Of a stretch of DNA of 64,000 nt, positions 37,095-44,928 are shown piece after piece. The first letter of the stretch is position 1; each line of letters opens with the position of its first letter. A program made the translations under genes and the position numbers. The stretch lies in the NCBI RefSeq assembly GCF_003634775.1, contig NZ_RBXB01000001.1, positions 124,001 through 188,000 of the forward strand, given 5' to 3'. The stretch is from Chryseobacterium defluvii. Its GTDB lineage: Bacteria > Bacteroidota > Bacteroidia > Flavobacteriales > Weeksellaceae. The notes below the pieces were generated by a model that was not told the DNA's origin, made no database searches, and worked only from the letters and a program-made list of their open reading frames with translations.

Positions 37095-38645
37095 TTATTT
37101 CTTGATTATTTTAGCACTTGCATTTTTGTTTGTATCCGTTTTAATTGTAATCAGATAAGCTCCCTGAATCAATGGTTGCGTGTTGATCTTGGTTACCTTA
37201 TTCTTGGTTTTGGTTTGTTGCAGTAGCTTACCACTCATATCATACAACAAAATATCCGCTTCCTTAAATTCATATCCGATCTCTACATAGGTGTAATCCG
37301 ATACAGGATTCGGATAGACTTTGATGTCCTGCTTTTCGATCAGCTGATCAACCTGTCCGTCTCCTAATTTCACGATCTTCCAGTTCTCCTTTCCTAATTC
37401 CTCTGCACTGGTTCCTGCTAAAATAATCGAACCATCCCTGTTGAGTTTGATATCCGATAATCTTTCCTCCTTCTTTCTTGATTCTCCCTTTACATGTTTT
37501 CTCCACTGTTCCTTCCCTTCCTGATTCAGATACAGCATCCAGAAGGTTTCATCATCACTCTCTATTCTTCCTTCTGCCTGAGTATAACCACCCAATAAGA
37601 TTCCTTTAGTTGACAGGGTAGAGTTGTCAGTTGAGAGATGATTAATCACACTCATTCCCATAAGTACATCCCTGTTCTTAAAGTTGTATGATTTCTGCCA
37701 GATTTCTTCACCTCTTTCATTTAAAGCAATTAACCATAAATCGGTTCCTTCTTCTATTCCTGTCGTTTTGTTTCCTGATCTTTCTGATCTTGATTCTCCG
37801 CCAATCACATATCCCATGGAAGTTAAAGCCAATGTTCTTAAGTGATCATCTGCTTTTCCTCCGAAGTTCTTTTCCCATTCAACTTTTCCGTCTTTATTTA
37901 GCTTAATAATCCAGTAATCGCCTTCACCGAAGTTTTCTGTTTTCTTGAATCCTCCGATAGTGCTTCTGGAATAGATTCCTAATAATGCACCTCCATCTTT
38001 GGTCGGAATCATTTTCTCCACTTCATCGAATCCTTTTCCTCCTAAGATCAGTTCTGAAGTTTGTTTTCCTGTTGTATCAAGCCTGATAATCCATATATCT
38101 TTAGAACCATAGCCTTTAGCCGAGTTCTGTACATTTCCCGCCACAAAGTAACCTAAGTCTGTGGTTTGAATCACGGCTCTAGCTTCTTCATCGGAAGCTG
38201 TCCCCAATGTCTTCTGCCACTGTTCTTCTCCAAATTCATTGATTTTGATTAACCAAATATCCGAGCCTCCTTTAGACTTTTCTTTCTTATCCAAAGATTT
38301 TCCTGAAAATGAAGTTCCAGCCAGAAGAAAGCCTCCTTCCTGGGTGTTCACTGTGGCAGACAGGAAATCATGGTTCTGTCCTGAGAAGTATTTTTTCCAG
38401 ACTTCTTCGCCTTGCTGGTTGAGCTTGACCAAATGGAAGTCGTAACCGTTGTTCTGTTTGCTTTCTGTTTGTTTTGAAGCCTGAATACTGCTTCCTGAAA
38501 TAAGATACTGTCCGTCAATAGTAGTGGTCACTTGTGAAAGGAAATCCTGAGTATTGGATTTAATATCTCTCTGCCACAATACATTTTGAGAATACAGCAG
38601 ACCAGTAGTGCATAAGATTAATGCACTCATGTAGATTTTTCTCAT
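37095..38645 (-). CDS. T9SS type A cargo protein with beta-propeller-like repeats
   Basis: This 516-aa protein has a signal peptide (MRKIYMSALILCTTGLLYSQ). Seven or so repeats of about 50 residues contain G-G-x-x-L-A/G-G and D-x-W-L/I-I-K-L patterns (DIWLIKINEFGEEQW, DYWIIKLNKDGKVEW), typical of secreted propeller proteins. A T9SS type A sorting domain closes it (KVYPNPVSDYTYVEI). It heads the four-gene operon that ends with the RHS toxin and its presumed immunity gene. It may act as surface partner or exporter adaptor of the RHS pair; that role is a guess from operon structure. Confidence 0.75.
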   Translation of the reverse strand: MRKIYMSALILCTTGLLYSQNVLWQRDIKSNTQDFLSQVTTTIDGQYLISGSSIQASKQTESKQNNGYDFHLVKLNQQGEEVWKKYFSGQNHDFLSATVNTQEGGFLLAGTSFSGKSLDKKEKSKGGSDIWLIKINEFGEEQWQKTLGTASDEEARAVIQTTDLGYFVAGNVQNSAKGYGSKDIWIIRLDTTGKQTSELILGGKGFDEVEKMIPTKDGGALLGIYSRSTIGGFKKTENFGEGDYWIIKLNKDGKVEWEKNFGGKADDHLRTLALTSMGYVIGGESRSERSGNKTTGIEEGTDLWLIALNERGEEIWQKSYNFKNRDVLMGMSVINHLSTDNSTLSTKGILLGGYTQAEGRIESDDETFWMLYLNQEGKEQWRKHVKGESRKKEERLSDIKLNRDGSIILAGTSAEELGKENWKIVKLGDGQVDQLIEKQDIKVYPNPVSDYTYVEIGYEFKEADILLYDMSGKLLQQTKTKNKVTKINTQPLIQGAYLITIKTDTNKNASAKIIKK

Positions 38646-38900
38646 CTAATTTGTATTTTAGTTAATATTAGCGTTTATTTCAACGCTCGAATTTATATTT
38701 ATTTTTCATATTTAATATCCGTAAAAAACCCATTTTTACATAGATATTTTTCTATTTGGATGTAATATTTATTTAACCTCATCCATATTGCAAAAATACA
38801 TCTTCGTAGCGACAAACCGTGTCGTATTATATTTATAGATACATTTTATTCAATTGGTTGCAATGATTTTGAAAATAAGAAAGGCATAGGACTATATCTA

Positions 38901-39006
38901 TTGTTAGGAGGTACTGGCATACCCGAACACAAATAGAAAATAACCTACGCCCAAGCGAAGGCATTACTATTCCTGTGTTCTTGAAAAGTGCCAGTTTTCC
39001 TAACAA
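38901..39006 (+). ncRNA. Structured RNA candidate with 6S-like rod architecture
   Basis: Four nested collinear stems fold 106 nt into one rod: TTGTTAGGA (38901-38909) with 38998-39006; ACTGGCA (38913-38919) with 38989-38995; GAACACA (38925-38931) with 38974-38980; AATAG (38932-38936) with 38967-38971. A central bubble (5 nt against 8 nt) separates stems two and three, and a small GCC/GGC hairpin sits in the apical loop. A terminator-like hairpin follows on the plus strand. Size and layout fit the 6S-Flavo (formerly Flavo-1) RNA class, which binds RNA polymerase; membership is inferred from architecture, not from a covariance search. Confidence 0.6.
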
Positions 39007-39007
39007 G

Positions 39008-39032
39008 AAAAGCGAATGCTTTTATATTTTTT
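39008..39032 (+). terminator. Terminator of the structured RNA
   Basis: The stem AAAAGC / GCTTTT with tetraloop GAAT is followed by ATATTTTTT, directly after the outer stem of the RNA. It supports plus-strand transcription. Confidence 0.6.
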
Positions 39033-39249
39033 CGTTAAAATCAGCTACTAAGATATAAATATTTTTAAAATCATATTCACTGATAATAGAAATAAAAATG
39101 TTTTAAGAAACAAAGCTCTGGAATTTCTTACGTGCGAACAGATAGGGAGATATTCGGCTCAAGTACTTATTTTAGGTTGTTTTTTGAAAGTATAATGGAG
39201 CTAAGGATTGACAATGAAAAGTTTCTTACCAAAGGGAGAATTACTATAA

Positions 39250-39522
39250 TTATTTGTTTTTAGTTAATCTTTTACAGTCAATCTTTTTTTGATTAACTAA
39301 TAAGCTGAATGAACGTAAGGAAAGTTTTGAAACGTCTATCTCCCACATAGGATCATTTTGGTTATCTATAACCAGTGTTCTATCATTCATATCAAATTGT
39401 TCTACAAAGCAATAATAAAGCAAACGAGGGATCATGAATAAAGTCCTTTTCTCTTTACGGTTTAAACGAATATAGAGATAATGGTTTTTACTTTCTGCTT
39501 TTCCCATTAGATTAAGGGACAT
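39250..39522 (-). pseudogene. Detached C-terminal half of the NUMOD4 protein (frameshifted)
   Basis: This 90-aa frame (RTLFMIPRLLYYCFVEQFDMNDRT is only partly quoted: LLYYCFVEQFDMNDRT) repeats the segment RLVYYHFVEKFDLNNRS of the upstream ORF, which follows its first NUMOD4 domain. It overlaps that ORF by 16 bp in another frame. One extra T in the minus-strand T9 tract at 39538-39546 would fuse both frames. It is therefore the tail of a broken, phase-variable or mis-sequenced gene rather than an independent one. Confidence 0.65.
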
Positions 39523-40454
39523 GATTTGTTCTTCTCCAAAAAAAAATTATTATCAGAAGTCCAGCCGCTTAATCGCTTTACTCTTCCTTTGTTAGAAATA
39601 GCATATTTACCCTCAAAGTCAGGTATAGGGTTCCAATATTCATCTCTTAGGTTTTCAGTTGATAAATTGAGACAGGCTGGTGGATTCTTTTTATCAATAG
39701 AAGGCTTCCCTAGCTTTATCCAAAGGGAAGTGTTGAATAATGTATTCGGGTTATGCAACTTATTTATTACGGGGGATATAAAATCTTCTTTTTTAGGGAT
39801 ATAGTCTTTCAAAAACCAGCGGAATCCTCCTGCCGTAAAGTATTTTTTCTGCAATACAAACAGAATATTATTTTTACCAATACAGAGTGCTTTATCCGCC
39901 GCATCAATACTTCCAAACGTACCTATCAGTTTACCATCAACGGAGTATTGACTTACAGATTTTTGATATTCGATTTTTCGGTTTTTAGCTCTGTTCTTTT
40001 GAATTGCTTTAATCGTTTTTTCCCTTATTGAAAGTTTCTCTAAATTCTTATAATTCAAATGAAGGCTATTACTGTCTTTATATGAAATGGCAATAGAACG
40101 ATTATTCAAATCAAACTTTTCAACAAAATGATAATAGACTAAACGTGCTATGGATTTAGTATATCTAGTCCCATTGAATGACAAAGCACATTGTGCGACA
40201 TAAAAAGGACAGTTAAGATATTTATTAAAATATTTTCTAAAATATATTTTTATAATCCGCTCCGGTTCTTTCCGGCTTTTTCCGTAAGGGAAATACGTCC
40301 AACGCTCCAAACGTTTCAAACGACCATAATTGGAAATGGCATAGTTATCAAAACCTTCAACGGATTTCCATTCTTCTTGAGGTAGATCCCTTAAAGAAGT
40401 ATTGTAGAGTACTTCAGTCAAATATTTATCTTCTATTTTAAGAGGTTTATTCAT
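39507..40454 (-). CDS. NUMOD4/NUMOD1 domain protein (homing-endonuclease-like, truncated by frameshift)
   Basis: With the start at 40454 (MNKPLKIED) the frame has 315 residues; 17 upstream residues are unlike the family. A NUMOD4 domain (EEWKSVEGFDNYAISNYGR) is followed by an HNH-like alpha-beta segment, a NUMOD1 helix-turn-helix (SVDGKLIGTFGSIDAADKAL) and the start of a second NUMOD4 (IPDFEGKYAISNKGRVKRL). Such modules belong to HNH homing endonucleases and related phage proteins. The classical HNH metal motif is not clear. The frame ends early after a 9-nt homopolymer, and its continuation is at 39250-39522. It lies between the RHS operon and the tmRNA. Confidence 0.65.
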   Translation of the reverse strand: MNKPLKIEDKYLTEVLYNTSLRDLPQEEWKSVEGFDNYAISNYGRLKRLERWTYFPYGKSRKEPERIIKIYFRKYFNKYLNCPFYVAQCALSFNGTRYTKSIARLVYYHFVEKFDLNNRSIAISYKDSNSLHLNYKNLEKLSIREKTIKAIQKNRAKNRKIEYQKSVSQYSVDGKLIGTFGSIDAADKALCIGKNNILFVLQKKYFTAGGFRWFLKDYIPKKEDFISPVINKLHNPNTLFNTSLWIKLGKPSIDKKNPPACLNLSTENLRDEYWNPIPDFEGKYAISNKGRVKRLSGWTSDNNFFLEKNKSCPLI

Positions 40455-40641
40455 ATAACAAATATAAAATAATGTTGCGTTGTAAAAGTCTCCAACGAAG
40501 AGCATTCCAATCGATGAAAGAATACAAACTGGCTTTATCTCTTTTTCAACTGTGATGTTAAAACTATTTTAGCAAGTGTAAATAGACCAATATGAGTGAA
40601 GGAACCATTATTTTTTATTATATAATAATAATTAAAAATAA

Positions 40642-40681
40642 AAAACCTTAAATTATTAGTTTTTCAATAATTTAAGGTTTT
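40642..40681 (-). terminator. Terminator after the tmRNA gene
   Basis: Perfect 16-bp arms (40642-40657 and 40666-40681) enclose an 8-nt loop; T/A runs lie on both sides. It lies 8 bp after the tmRNA 3' end on the minus strand. Confidence 0.8.
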
Positions 40682-40686
40682 GTTTT

Positions 40687-40702
40687 AGTGGAGTTGGAGG
40701 GA
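40687..40702. repeat. 16-bp direct repeat at the tmRNA 3' end (putative att site)
   Basis: Partner of 28702-28717. It contains the final 14 nt of the tmRNA, the acceptor-stem 3' strand, and two flanking bases. Confidence 0.6.
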
Positions 40703-41087
40703 TTCGAACCCTCGTCCAAACAAGCAACACATAAGCTTTCTACATGCTTATTCTGCTATTGATTTTCGACTGAAAGCAGAGAACAGACACCCAACTTCCA
40801 GCTTATCTTCTACAATTTTCGAGTTTCAGCCGAAGCCTCTGAAACCTTATTTCCGCATTCCTATATCTCAGGATCAAACGCCGCAGAACAGAGCATTTGT
40901 GAGATATCTTGCTTCCCTACTAAAATCTTCGGGAAAACGCTTGATCTACTATACTTCGATATTAAGCTGCAAGAGCGAACTCTTCGTTGCCAGTTAAAAT
41001 TTTGTAGCAAGGGATTATAGAGATCGCGCTACGGTTCTCTGCATGCTTACTTACCCATTGATCTTGCTGTCGAAACCAGTCAACCCC
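40689..41087 (-). ncRNA. ssrA: Transfer-messenger RNA (tmRNA)
   Basis: On the minus strand the RNA begins GGGGTTGACTGGTTTCGACA and ends with a T-arm (GGGTTCGAATCCC) and acceptor strand CAACTCC plus discriminator A; the seven acceptor pairs close with one G-U. The tag frame reads G-N-E-E-F-A-L-A-A followed by TAA, ending in the ALAA degron of Bacteroidota tags. CCA is not encoded. The length of 399 nt is typical. A TATTTTTG -7 box (minus) lies at 41103-41110. tmRNA rescues stalled ribosomes with SmpB and marks the nascent protein for degradation. Confidence 0.95.
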
Positions 41088-41102
41088 ATGAATAGTGGAA
41101 TG

Positions 41103-41110
41103 CAAAAATA
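41103..41110 (-). promoter_or_regulatory. -7 box of the tmRNA gene
   Basis: Minus-strand TATTTTTG matches TAnnTTTG, 16 nt before the mature tmRNA 5' end. That leaves a few precursor bases, as expected for RNase P processing. Confidence 0.55.
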
Positions 41111-41176
41111 GAACTTTTTGTTCAGATTTGCTTATTATAGCTATAGCTTTTTTGAATGTGTGTTATATTAAAATTT

Positions 41177-44100
41177 TTATTCTCTATTTTTTAGCAATAT
41201 CCAGCCGGATAATTCAACCGGTTTCTTACTGATACTGTCAATCCAGGATAAGCTGTACCAATAAGTATCTGTTGGTAATGGTCTTCCGATATATTTTCCA
41301 TCCCAGACAGGATTTTTAGAACTAACAGGGAAAACTACCTTACCATATTTATCAAAGATATTTCCTTTAAAGCTTCCAAACTTACTAATCACACTGAAAT
41401 CAATGGTATCATTAATACCATCACCGTTAGGAGTGATCGTGTTGGTCATTAAGAATGTATAATATTCAGTATGCGTGTCACAAAATACCCCTCTTTTTCT
41501 TACCCTGATAGAGTATTGGGTGTTTTTAAGCACATTCTTGAAAATGTTGGATGTCTGCCAGGTTACCCCGCCGTCAATAGAATATTCCAGTGGCTCGTTG
41601 GCAGGATTTTTTACATTAATCGTTAAAGTGTGATCCTGATAAGTGATAGTAATAATTTCAGGAGTTTTAATATAAGAAACCACTGCGGTGAGGATTTTAG
41701 AACAAGAACCATTGTTAATAGTGACAGTATAAGTTCCGGGTACACTTGTGGTGATTGTTTGCGTAGTTGCCCCTGTACTCCAGCTATAAGAATAATTAGG
41801 ACCTGCCCCTGCATCCAAAGTTGCTTGATCTCCGGGGCATATCTCTACATTAGGTAATGAGGCCGTTATTTCGGGAACTACATTAATTGTAATGGAAGCA
41901 CTTGCCTGAGCAGGACAGCCATTAGCGCCTACTCCTGTTACAATATAAGTTGTTGTTGAGGTAGGAGAAACAATTTGAGAATTCCCATTACCAGGTAAGC
42001 CTGTCCATGTATAAATGGCTGCGCCTGATGCCGTGAGAACAACAGAATCTCCTTTACAGATGTTAAGAGAAGAAGCATTAAGTGTTATGGTTGGGGGTGT
42101 GATATTTTTAACTACAGTCACGGATCCTTGTTTTGTACAACCCAATGCGCTGGTGATAGTAAGGGTATAAGTTCCGCCATTATTGACTACCGGAGTTAAA
42201 GTTGTACCTCCCGATACAATATTTCCTCCGCCTGTAGCTGCCCATGAGAAAGTTGAACCGGGTTGATATGTTGATGCAGAAGCATTTAAAGTAATTTGTG
42301 TGTTGGTACAGGTAATTTCAGAAGGAGTAGCAATATTTACAATAATAGCAGGATCCATAGTTACGGTTGCCGAATTTTGATATTGACATCCTAAAGGAGT
42401 GGTTACGGTAACCGTATAAGTTCCCGGGGTTGTTACTGTATTCGTAGCACTTGTAACACCATTAGACCACGAAAAAGTATTTCCACTGCCTGTTGCCGTT
42501 GCCGTTAAAGTAGTTGAAGATCCCCCGCAGAATGTTAAATTCCCGGTGATCTGAACATTCGGATTAGGACTGTTGGTAATGGTAATCGAAACCGGATCAC
42601 TTGTACATAACCCATTATTATGGGTCAACGTATAAGTACCTGCTGTGTTGACAGTGATACTTTGAGTTGTCTGTCCGGTTGACCAGTTATTCCCCGTAGC
42701 AAAATTTGAAGTCAGGGTTACATTTCCGTTATTACAGATCACATTGGCGGAAGCGGTAATCACGGGAACCGGTTTTTGATTCACGATTAATTGCAGATTC
42801 GCGACTTTTGAGCAGGTTGTTGATTTTACCCGCACATATATGGTAGCATTTCCTGAAACATAAGTGGTTGGCATTGAAATGGTGCTGGCATTTCCTGCAA
42901 TGGCGTCTGCCTGATTAAGATAATAATCAAAAGTTACCCCTGGTGTGGTGCTGATACTATTTTGCGCTGATGTTAAATCAAAAGTGGCTGTGGAAGTGCC
43001 TGAACATACACTTAAGCTCGTATTTTGAACAACCGGAACTACACCTTGTGTAACAGTAACGGATTTTTGGTAAGTACAATTGGCAGGAGTTTTAACGGTT
43101 ACGGTATACGTTCCGGGAGAGGAAACTGAAATGCTGTTTCCGGTAGCTCCTGTAGACCAGGTGTATATATTTCCAGTTCCTGTAGAAGAAGCGGTTAGTT
43201 GTGTTGGGGTGTCACACAGTAAAAGATTACCGGTAATCTGTACATTCGGATCCGTATCAGCGGTAATTGTTACTGATGCTTGCGGGCTTGTACAGGTTCC
43301 ATTGGCGCTTATGAGAGTATAGGTGCCCGGAGTTGTTACAGTAATGGATGGAGTGGCTGCCCCTGTAGACCACGTATTGCCTGTAGGATTGCTTGATGTT
43401 AAAGTAACACTTCCGCCGGGGCATAATGTAGTGGATGAAGCAGTGATTGAAGCAGTTAAGCTCTTAATTACAAAAATGAATGAGCCGGTTTGTTTACATG
43501 AATTAAGACTGCTTCCTGGATTATTCGGATCATTGTAATTAATGTTATAATAATAGGTAGAGCCGGGTGTTACTATTACGGGACCTGTAATAGGATTACT
43601 TCCGGTAGCGGCATCATTGGCATCATTAAAATAAGTTACTGTGAAATTGGTATTTCCGTTTAATATTCCGGAAGATAAGGTCGTGAAATTAAAGGGAGTA
43701 CTATTATCACAGATTGCTATTTCTCTTGGAGAATTCGGGTTTGGGCCTGCAACACCCGGAGGTATGAACGGGTTAGGAGCAATGGTGGAATTTGAAAACG
43801 GAGAGACAAAAGTAGCGGTTCCTCCCCAGGTCAGATTAAAAGTATAAACCGTACTTGACCAGTTATCTATATATAAATAATAGGTTTCTCCGGCAACTAC
43901 ATCCATGTATTTGCAATAGGGCGATGTAGGCCCTCCTGCAGAGGTTGTGTTGGTGTTGGTCATGTTCATGCCTGTGCTGCTTAGAGCTCCTGAGGCATTA
44001 CATCTGATAGGAAACCCACGATTTGCGCATGTTACATTCGGGCCATATATAGCCCAGTCATAATCAACAGGTCCTGTAGGGGTAAGATTGAAGGTAAGGG

Positions 44101-44314
44101 TTCCGCTTGTGGCAATGGTAAATTTATACCATACAGAATGATGTTCTCCTGAAGACAGGCAGCCTCCAAGACTTTCATAAGTATTACCAACTCCTGAAGG
44201 CGTATAGTTGATGTTCGAATTTCCGCATACGGTAATTGCTGAAATGCAATCTTCCTGCGCGGAAAGGGAGATATAAAAGATGGATAATAAAGAAAAGAAT
44301 AGTTTTTTTATCAT
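41177..44314 (-). CDS. Large secreted Ig-like repeat protein with T9SS type B (gliding motility-associated) C-terminal domain
   Basis: This 1045-aa protein has a signal peptide (MIKKLFFSLLSIFYISLSAQ). Its N-terminal domain resembles the pre-peptidase type beta module of Bacteroidota surface proteins (HHSVWYKFTIATSGTLTFNL). The middle consists of repeated Ig/PKD-like units marked by WSTGATTQTIT and PGTYTVTV motifs. The last ~85 residues form the gliding motility-associated / T9SS type B sorting domain (TPNGDGINDTIDF, FDKYGKVVF, WDGKYIGRPLPTDTYWY). It should be a surface-exposed adhesin-like protein. It stands alone between the tmRNA and rpsU. Confidence 0.85.
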   Translation of the reverse strand: MIKKLFFSLLSIFYISLSAQEDCISAITVCGNSNINYTPSGVGNTYESLGGCLSSGEHHSVWYKFTIATSGTLTFNLTPTGPVDYDWAIYGPNVTCANRGFPIRCNASGALSSTGMNMTNTNTTSAGGPTSPYCKYMDVVAGETYYLYIDNWSSTVYTFNLTWGGTATFVSPFSNSTIAPNPFIPPGVAGPNPNSPREIAICDNSTPFNFTTLSSGILNGNTNFTVTYFNDANDAATGSNPITGPVIVTPGSTYYYNINYNDPNNPGSSLNSCKQTGSFIFVIKSLTASITASSTTLCPGGSVTLTSSNPTGNTWSTGAATPSITVTTPGTYTLISANGTCTSPQASVTITADTDPNVQITGNLLLCDTPTQLTASSTGTGNIYTWSTGATGNSISVSSPGTYTVTVKTPANCTYQKSVTVTQGVVPVVQNTSLSVCSGTSTATFDLTSAQNSISTTPGVTFDYYLNQADAIAGNASTISMPTTYVSGNATIYVRVKSTTCSKVANLQLIVNQKPVPVITASANVICNNGNVTLTSNFATGNNWSTGQTTQSITVNTAGTYTLTHNNGLCTSDPVSITITNSPNPNVQITGNLTFCGGSSTTLTATATGSGNTFSWSNGVTSATNTVTTPGTYTVTVTTPLGCQYQNSATVTMDPAIIVNIATPSEITCTNTQITLNASASTYQPGSTFSWAATGGGNIVSGGTTLTPVVNNGGTYTLTITSALGCTKQGSVTVVKNITPPTITLNASSLNICKGDSVVLTASGAAIYTWTGLPGNGNSQIVSPTSTTTYIVTGVGANGCPAQASASITINVVPEITASLPNVEICPGDQATLDAGAGPNYSYSWSTGATTQTITTSVPGTYTVTINNGSCSKILTAVVSYIKTPEIITITYQDHTLTINVKNPANEPLEYSIDGGVTWQTSNIFKNVLKNTQYSIRVRKRGVFCDTHTEYYTFLMTNTITPNGDGINDTIDFSVISKFGSFKGNIFDKYGKVVFPVSSKNPVWDGKYIGRPLPTDTYWYSLSWIDSISKKPVELSGWILLKNRE

Positions 44315-44593
44315 ATCCTGGTTATGTTTTTATTGGTAAATAGCTTGAGCAGCTTAATGATGTAAAATAAGAAGAAGTGAAACACTGAATTCTGCCAGAT
44401 TAGCTTTTGGGGACAAGCGATGAAAAAGTTTCCATTTGTTTGATTTTTAGTTTTTTGCAAATCTAACCAAATATTTGTAATAAAAATCATTAAATGCCTG
44501 TAATATTACTGAAATGTGCTGTTGATTTTGAATATTTTACATTTTTTTTATATCGTATGTAGTTGAAAAATTAGAAAAACATTGATTCAGAGT
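44315..44593. other. Divergent intergenic region between the T9SS type B gene and rpsU
   Basis: No gene is visible. A minus-strand TAGATTTG (plus 44458-44465) matches the -7 consensus and could serve the T9SS type B gene with a leader of about 140 nt. The rest is AT-rich without clear structure. Confidence 0.45.
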
Positions 44594-44623
44594 TTGGAGT
44601 TTAGTAAAAAATGTGTACTTTTG
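44594..44623 (+). promoter_or_regulatory. Promoter of rpsU
   Basis: TTG at 44594-44596 and TACTTTTG at 44616-44623 are 19 bp apart and fit the Bacteroidota -33 / -7 consensus. The start codon follows 24 bp after the -7 box. Confidence 0.75.
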
Positions 44624-44646
44624 CAATCCAAAATGAGATGTAAAAT

Positions 44647-44844
44647 ATGTTAATAATTCCTGTAAAAGATGGTGAATCCATCGATAGAGCGTTAAAAAAA
44701 TATAAAAGAAAATTTGACAAAACTGGAACAGTTCGTCAGTTAAGAGCCAGACAACAGTTTGTTAAGCCTTCTGTAACTTTAAGACAAGCTAGATTGAAAG
44801 CTGCTCACAAACAAAGAGCACTTAGCAAAGAAGAGCAGGCTTAA
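44647..44844 (+). CDS. rpsU: 30S ribosomal protein bS21
   Basis: This 65-aa basic protein of the small subunit platform opens with MLIIPVKDGESIDRALKKYK and carries the basic RQLRARQQF segment typical of bS21. It sits next to the 3' end of 16S rRNA near the anti-Shine-Dalgarno region; in Bacteroidota S21 helps to occlude that sequence. It is a single gene with its own promoter and a terminator overlapping the next promoter. Confidence 0.96.
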   Translation: MLIIPVKDGESIDRALKKYKRKFDKTGTVRQLRARQQFVKPSVTLRQARLKAAHKQRALSKEEQA

Positions 44845-44866
44845 GATATTTTCTTAAACACATACT

Positions 44867-44909
44867 AAATTCACTTCTTAAATTCTTATATTTGAGAGGT
44901 GAATTTTTT
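44867..44909 (+). terminator. Terminator of rpsU, overlapping the xerC promoter
   Basis: AAATTCACTTCT (44867-44878) pairs with AGAGGTGAATTT (44895-44906) with one G-U, followed by T's. The loop contains a TATATTTG -7 box (44887-44894) for xerC, so termination and initiation signals are interleaved. Confidence 0.75.
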
Positions 44910-44928
44910 GTTTATACCTCTATACTAT

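Larger units (their letters stand above)
38646..39249. other. Gene-free 600-bp region holding a structured RNA
   Basis: No protein gene is supported. It holds the upstream region of the RHS operon (minus -7-like CAAAAATA at 38791-38798, i.e. TATTTTTG on the minus strand), the structured RNA at 38901-39006 and its terminator. The remaining 200 bp before the NUMOD gene fragment show nothing recognisable. Confidence 0.5.
28702..40702. mobile_element. Putative 12-kb genomic island at the 3' end of the tmRNA gene
   Basis: The 16-bp direct repeats at 28702-28717 and 40687-40702 bracket the RHS toxin locus, the orphan tip, the NUMOD protein and the structured RNA. The tmRNA 3' end is a classic target for tyrosine integrases, and insertion leaves a short copy of the target at the far end. 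No integrase gene is visible inside, so the element would be degenerate or mobilised in trans. The orientation (element on the 3' side of the tmRNA) fits the model. Confidence 0.45.

Noticed and set aside
42360..43540. Several open frames on the plus strand inside the T9SS type B gene
   Set aside because: They are antisense shadows of a low-complexity repeat protein; the minus frame has signal peptide and sorting domain.
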